Shown here: positions 13,781 to 17,307 of the stretch, piece by piece
Numbering within the stretch: position 1 is the first letter of the stretch
Layout: each line of letters opens with the position of its first letter
Origin: UBA6624 sp964517115 [NCBI: uncultured bacterium]
Lineage (GTDB): Bacteria; UBP7; UBA6624
Assembly (NCBI GenBank): GCA_964517115.1
Contig: CAZFBE010000021.1
Coordinates: forward strand, 1 to 17,307
Reading direction: 5' to 3'
Length of the DNA: 17,307 nt
Notes under the pieces: model-generated
Database searches by the model: none
Told to the model about the DNA's origin: nothing
The model's input: the letters and a program-made list of their open reading frames with translations, nothing else
Made by a program: the position numbers and the translations under genes

Positions 13781-15651
13781 TGTCGGGACATAGTGAAAAA
13801 TTAGCTTTGCCAAAATTTCTTTCTTTTCTAAAGAAGAGACCCACGAAGGAAGAAGGATTAATCAGTTGGCTGACAACAGTAGACCACAAGAGAATAGGAA
13901 TTTTGTATCTTTATACATCTTTCTTCTTTCTCTTTGTCGGGGGTATTGAAGCTCTTTTTGTGAGAACACAACTCTCGGCGAATGACTTAGAGATTTTTGT
14001 CGGATCAACATACAACCAACTTGTAACAATGCATGCTACAACAATGATATTTCTTGCAATCATGCCACTCGCTGCGGCTTTTTTTAATTTCATAATTCCA
14101 CTTCAAATTGGAGCTCGAGATGTTGCATTTCCTAGATTAAATGCTTTTTCTTACTTCATGTATCTAGCCGGAGGAATTGTCCTGAATGCATCGTGGTTCA
14201 TGGGAGGGGCTTCGGGGGCAGGATGGTTTGCTTATGCTCCATTGACCTCGTCAACATACAGCCCGGGCCATGGTGTAGATTTTTGGATATTGGGCTTAAT
14301 CTTGACTGGAATCTCTTCAACAGTTGCAGCAATAAATTTCATAGTAACAATAATCAACATGAGAGCCAAAGGGATGACCCTGATGAAGATGCCTGTTTTT
14401 TCATGGATGGCTTTTGTTACAGCGTTTTTGCTTGCTTTTGCTCTTCCTGTAATAACAATCGCTTTGATTATTTTATTCATGGATCGTAATTACGGAACAG
14501 TGTTTTTTGAGGCAACTGCTGGGGGAGATCCAATATTATGGCAGCATTTATTCTGGGTTTTTGGCCATCCTGAAGTTTATATTATTGTTTTGCCAGCATT
14601 TGGTATTGTTTCAGAGATAATTCCAGTTTTTTCAAAAAAACCCCTATTTGGATATTCATTGGTTGTTTTGTCAGGAGCGGCAATAGGTTTTATGGGTTTT
14701 ACTGTATGGAGCCATCATATGTTTGCTGTTGGGATGGGGCCGCTTGTTAACTCTGCCTTTTCCATAACAACTGCAGCTATAGCAATACCGACAGGGGTAA
14801 AGATATTTAATTGGATTTTGACCTTATGGAACGGAAAAATCAAATTCACTGTACCGATGATGTATTCAACAGCTCTGGTATTCTTGTTCATGATAGGAGG
14901 ATTTTCAGGACTTATGCATGGTGCTGCTGCCTCTGACTTTCAACAACACGACACTTATTTTGTTGTTGCCCATTTCCACTACACAATTCTTGGAGGGGGG
15001 CTTTTTGGCTTCTTGGCAGGGACCGTTTATTGGTTACCAAAGTTTTTTGGGAAAATGATGGATGAAAAATTTGGAAAAAAACTGTTTTGGTGGATTTTTA
15101 TCAGCTTCAACTTGACTTTTTTCCCAATGCATTTTTTAGGAACTGCAGGAATGCCCCGAAGGATTTACACCTATTCAAAAGACATGGAATGGACAGCATT
15201 GAATGGATTTATAACCCTTGCTTCTTTTGTTCTGGGAGTAGCGCTTTTGATTTTCTTTATAGAGATGGTGAAAGCAGTTAAAAGCAAACAAAAAGCAAAA
15301 TCCGATCCATGGGATGCCAGAACTCTTGAATGGAGCATCCCTTCTCCTCCCCCTGTATATAATTTTGCAGATTTACCACAAGTTAGTAAGTTAGATGAAT
15401 TTTGGGAAAGTAAAACCTCTGGGAAAAAAATGAAATTTTTACCCAGAGATCCACATGGTATCCACATGCCTGGCAAATCTTGGATGCCTCTAATTACATC
15501 TTTTGGATTGATGATTGCTTCTTTTGGAGCGATTTATGCATCTGATTTACGCTTTATAGGGTTAGGGATTTTCTTATTAGGTTTTTATGGATGGTCTCTA
15601 GAGGGAGAAGCCGAATATTATCTCCCATACCCAAAGGCGAGGAAGAAATAA
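13780..15651 (+). CDS. coxA: Cytochrome c oxidase subunit I
   Basis: Catalytic haem-copper subunit that reduces O2 to water and pumps protons. It has 623 residues, longer than the 12-helix core, with two extra C-terminal helices (about 568-610) as in caa3 enzymes of similar length. Haem a is ligated by His85 and His400, and haem a3 by His398. CuB is ligated by His263, His312 and His313, with the cross-linked Tyr267. GHPEVY also contains the D-channel Glu265. The D-channel entrance is Asp114 (ARDVAFPRLN), and the K-channel lysine is in PTGVKIF. This combination marks the A1 type. The spacing of these residues matches Paracoccus subunit I with a constant offset of 13 from the CuB site to haem a. 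The ATG at 13780 has AGGGAG 8 nt upstream (13766-13771). It is preferred over TTG at 13777. Confidence 0.98.
   Translation: MSGHSEKLALPKFLSFLKKRPTKEEGLISWLTTVDHKRIGILYLYTSFFFLFVGGIEALFVRTQLSANDLEIFVGSTYNQLVTMHATTMIFLAIMPLAAAFFNFIIPLQIGARDVAFPRLNAFSYFMYLAGGIVLNASWFMGGASGAGWFAYAPLTSSTYSPGHGVDFWILGLILTGISSTVAAINFIVTIINMRAKGMTLMKMPVFSWMAFVTAFLLAFALPVITIALIILFMDRNYGTVFFEATAGGDPILWQHLFWVFGHPEVYIIVLPAFGIVSEIIPVFSKKPLFGYSLVVLSGAAIGFMGFTVWSHHMFAVGMGPLVNSAFSITTAAIAIPTGVKIFNWILTLWNGKIKFTVPMMYSTALVFLFMIGGFSGLMHGAAASDFQQHDTYFVVAHFHYTILGGGLFGFLAGTVYWLPKFFGKMMDEKFGKKLFWWIFISFNLTFFPMHFLGTAGMPRRIYTYSKDMEWTALNGFITLASFVLGVALLIFFIEMVKAVKSKQKAKSDPWDARTLEWSIPSPPPVYNFADLPQVSKLDEFWESKTSGKKMKFLPRDPHGIHMPGKSWMPLITSFGLMIASFGAIYASDLRFIGLGIFLLGFYGWSLEGEAEYYLPYPKARKK
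15640..15645 (+). promoter_or_regulatory. Ribosome-binding site supporting the TTG start of coxC
   Basis: AGGAAG lies 7 nt before the TTG at 15653, inside the last codons of coxA. It decides in favour of the TTG start, since the next in-frame ATG in coxC is well inside the conserved protein. Confidence 0.6.
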
Positions 15652-15652
15652 C

Positions 15653-16393
15653 TTGAACCTACAACCTCTTTTTAACGCTTTTGTTGTTTTCGGAATTTTT
15701 GTCTGCATACTTTTGACTTATTACGCACTAGTGAACCTCTTTAAAAGCTTTCCAAAAGGGAAGAAGGCCCGCAGTGTGGGGCAGAAAGATGATGTCCATG
15801 AGGATGAAGGGCATGTCGACACTTACACTGGAGAGCCAAACATCAAGTTGTTTTGGTGGGTTTTTTTAGCTTCAGACTGCATGTTTTTTGGTTCTTTAAT
15901 AACAGCATATTTAATCTACAAAGGACAAAGTCTTGCTCCCCCTTACCCTATGGAAGTATTCGATATGCAACTTACAACAATCAGCACATTTATTCTTTTG
16001 TTAAGTAGTTTCTTTATGGTTTTAACTTTAACCGGAATACAGGAAGGCAATTTGAAGAAATTTAGAATATGGTGTTTTTCAACGTTTTTATGCGGGGCTA
16101 CATTTTTGTATTTCCAGGTTTATGAGTTCAATCATTTCATTCATGAAGGCTTAAGGCTGAAGACCAACCTGTTTGGAAGCACTTTCTATCTTCTGACAGG
16201 GACACATGGTGTGCATGTTGCAATAGGGGTTTTATGGTTATTAGGAATGTTTATATATTCTTTCTGGGGAGGAATAACGAAGAAAAGAGCTTTAGAGGTT
16301 GAAATTGCAGGGCTTTACTGGCATTTTGTTGATGTGGTTTGGATTGTAATTTTTTCGGTTATTTATTTATTGGAGATTCCAATTGGAGGTTGA
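15653..16393 (+). CDS. coxC: Cytochrome c oxidase subunit III
   Basis: Membrane subunit that stabilises subunit I and its proton uptake. It has 246 residues. Family hallmarks are FWWVFLASDCMFFG (67-80), FNHFIHEGL, LTGTHGVHVAIG and the C-terminal GLYWHFVDVVWIV. The conserved part holds five helices, as in caa3-type subunit III. Ahead of it is an additional N-terminal helix (about 8-30) and a charged, histidine-containing linker (31-60), features I do not expect in the minimal form. The start is TTG, one base after the coxA TAA, with AGGAAG 7 nt upstream. The coxD-like gene follows after 3 bases. Confidence 0.95.
   Translation: MNLQPLFNAFVVFGIFVCILLTYYALVNLFKSFPKGKKARSVGQKDDVHEDEGHVDTYTGEPNIKLFWWVFLASDCMFFGSLITAYLIYKGQSLAPPYPMEVFDMQLTTISTFILLLSSFFMVLTLTGIQEGNLKKFRIWCFSTFLCGATFLYFQVYEFNHFIHEGLRLKTNLFGSTFYLLTGTHGVHVAIGVLWLLGMFIYSFWGGITKKRALEVEIAGLYWHFVDVVWIVIFSVIYLLEIPIGG
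16385..16390 (+). promoter_or_regulatory. Strong ribosome-binding site of the coxD-azurin gene
   Basis: GGAGGT, the strongest Shine-Dalgarno in this window, lies 6 nt before the ATG at 16397 and within the last codons of coxC. It predicts efficient translation of the cupredoxin-fused subunit relative to its TTG-started neighbours. Confidence 0.7.
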
Positions 16394-16396
16394 TTT

Positions 16397-17140
16397 ATGT
16401 CAGATAACAAAGATCATGCATCTGTAAAACAATACACGCGAGTAGCAGTTATATTGGGTTTGATAACCTGGCTTGAGGTAGATATGCCAAATTGGCCAAT
16501 GCAATGGGTATTTACTTTTGGCCTTTTGGTTCTGGCTATAGTTAAATTCAACTATGTTGTACAGGTTTTTATGCATTTGAAATATGACAATAAATTCTTC
16601 ACAGTCCTCTTGTTTTTCGGTTTATTTTTAGCAATTGGGACAATTTCTGCACTGATGAAAATTTACGAAAGAGACTTTACCCAACCTTCGGTAGTGATTC
16701 AATCCGCGAGTCATGATGGAGGCGATTCTCATTCAGGGGACGGGGGAGAAGCGGAGCCAGGTTTGGAAGAATGCCTTGAGAGGACCCCTTTCAATTTGGA
16801 AATTACTGCTTCAGATCCCATGAACTTTGACAAAGACAGCTTCATTGTCCCATCTTGCTCCACAGTGACTTTGACCCTTGTAAACAATTCAAATATGGAG
16901 CATAATTTTGTTCTAATTGAGGAAGGGAAGAGTAATGAGGTAGGAATTGCTTCAGTTGGCGCTGGGCCATTGAACAACTATGTTCCAGAAATGGACGAAG
17001 TCCTTTTTGGAGGGGCTCTTGTAAAGCCAAATGTTACGGAGACTTTCACCTTTGACAGTCCTCCAGTTGGGGAATATGAATTCCTATGTACTTTTCCAGG
17101 GCATTATGTTTTTATGAAAGGTTCTTTCACAGTTGAATAG
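16397..17140 (+). CDS. Cytochrome oxidase subunit IV fused to an azurin-type blue copper domain
   Basis: A 247-residue two-domain protein. Residues 1-90 form a bacterial subunit IV (CoxD/CtaF-like) with three helices at about 14-30, 35-57 and 66-88, and the family loop FMHLKYD (58-64). A Gly/Asp/His/Ser-rich linker covers about 100-122. Residues 123-247 form a cupredoxin of azurin type. His169 (MEHNFVL), Cys231, His236 and Met240 (CTFPGHYVFM) match the four azurin copper ligands in identity and spacing. Cys126 and Cys154 sit where azurin has its Cys3-Cys26 disulfide, although the interval is five residues longer. Three helices place the copper domain outside the cytoplasm, the side of CuA. 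It follows coxC by 3 bases and has the best ribosome-binding site of the operon. Standard subunit IV is only about 90-110 residues. The likely role is electron donation to CuA or the CoxB haem. Confidence 0.92.
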   Translation: MSDNKDHASVKQYTRVAVILGLITWLEVDMPNWPMQWVFTFGLLVLAIVKFNYVVQVFMHLKYDNKFFTVLLFFGLFLAIGTISALMKIYERDFTQPSVVIQSASHDGGDSHSGDGGEAEPGLEECLERTPFNLEITASDPMNFDKDSFIVPSCSTVTLTLVNNSNMEHNFVLIEEGKSNEVGIASVGAGPLNNYVPEMDEVLFGGALVKPNVTETFTFDSPPVGEYEFLCTFPGHYVFMKGSFTVE

Positions 17141-17143
17141 AAA

Positions 17144-17307
17144 TTGGTTTTAATTAATTTTTTTCTTCATCCAAGTGAAAGCCATGCCGGTGAAGAGAAT
17201 TTATACCTTTGGAATAATTCACCCGAAATAATCGCCCTGATTCTTGGTTTGCTATTGGCTTATTTTGTCATTGTTGGACCAAGGAGAAAAGACTGGGTCA
17301 AGGATAG
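17144..17307 (+). CDS. Probable CtaG-type oxidase copper assembly factor, partial at right edge
   Basis: A frame open from TTG at 17144 to the window end, 54 codons. After a short N-terminal segment it reads LYLWNNSPEIIALILGLLLAYFV and then VGPRRKDW. This W-x(n)-PE-I-(hydrophobic helix)-GP-RR layout recalls the first helix of CtaG (Caa3_CtaG family), a multi-helix protein needed for CuB insertion in caa3 oxidases. Its place directly after coxD is also usual for ctaG. The only upstream start is the TTG, 3 bases after the coxD-azurin TAG and in the same frame, without a clear ribosome-binding site. TTG starts are used three other times in this operon. The assignment rests on one helix and on context. 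Another small membrane protein is possible. Confidence 0.55.
   Translation, partial: MVLINFFLHPSESHAGEENLYLWNNSPEIIALILGLLLAYFVIVGPRRKDWVKD

Noticed and set aside
17184-17231. An ATG-started reading frame near the right edge
   Set aside because: It stops after 15 codons. The other frame, from TTG at 17144, stays open and encodes a plausible membrane helix.

Overview
This window is an AT-rich stretch of a bacterial chromosome. It is densely packed with housekeeping and respiratory genes, many of them overlapping or only a few bases apart. I see no mobile element, CRISPR array or phage gene. The caa3-type haem-copper oxidase genes point to an aerobic bacterium. The tRNA-Leu gene lacks an encoded CCA end, which argues against enteric Gammaproteobacteria. 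TTG start codons are frequent. I cannot assign a phylum from sequence alone.

Layout, left to right. (1) Positions 1-3258, minus strand: maeB (malic enzyme with a phosphotransacetylase-like tail), then a TPR protein, then an unrecognised gene cut by the left edge. The three are chained by two 11-base overlaps. (2) Positions 3312-6842, plus strand: two adjacent genes for a heterodimeric ABC exporter, divergent from maeB. A good sigma70-like promoter lies between them. (3) 6843-6925, minus strand: tRNA-Leu(UAG), abutting the exporter stop codon. (4) 7041-10322, plus strand: a long GyrA-type topoisomerase subunit with an extra block inside its C-terminal beta-pinwheel, then a small unrecognised gene. 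(5) 10329-10940, minus strand: a SCO1/SenC copper chaperone. (6) 10985-17307, plus strand: ctaA, ctaB, coxB, coxA, coxC, a coxD-like gene, and the start of a probable ctaG cut by the right edge.

Block 6 together with the SCO gene forms a nearly complete caa3 cytochrome oxidase locus. CtaB and CtaA convert haem b to haem o and then haem a. SCO and the presumed CtaG supply copper. CoxA holds haem a, haem a3 and CuB. CoxB carries CuA and a fused C-terminal cytochrome c. CoxC and the CoxD-like protein complete the complex.

The standout is the CoxD-like gene at 16397-17140. Its three-helix subunit IV part is followed by a flexible linker and a full azurin-type blue-copper domain with all expected copper ligands (His169, Cys231, His236, Met240) and an azurin-like cysteine pair. 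The oxidase would therefore carry two tethered electron carriers on its outer face, a cytochrome c on subunit II and a cupredoxin on subunit IV. A second point of interest is the insertion in GyrA, part of which resembles the sandwich-barrel motif of RNA polymerase beta-prime.
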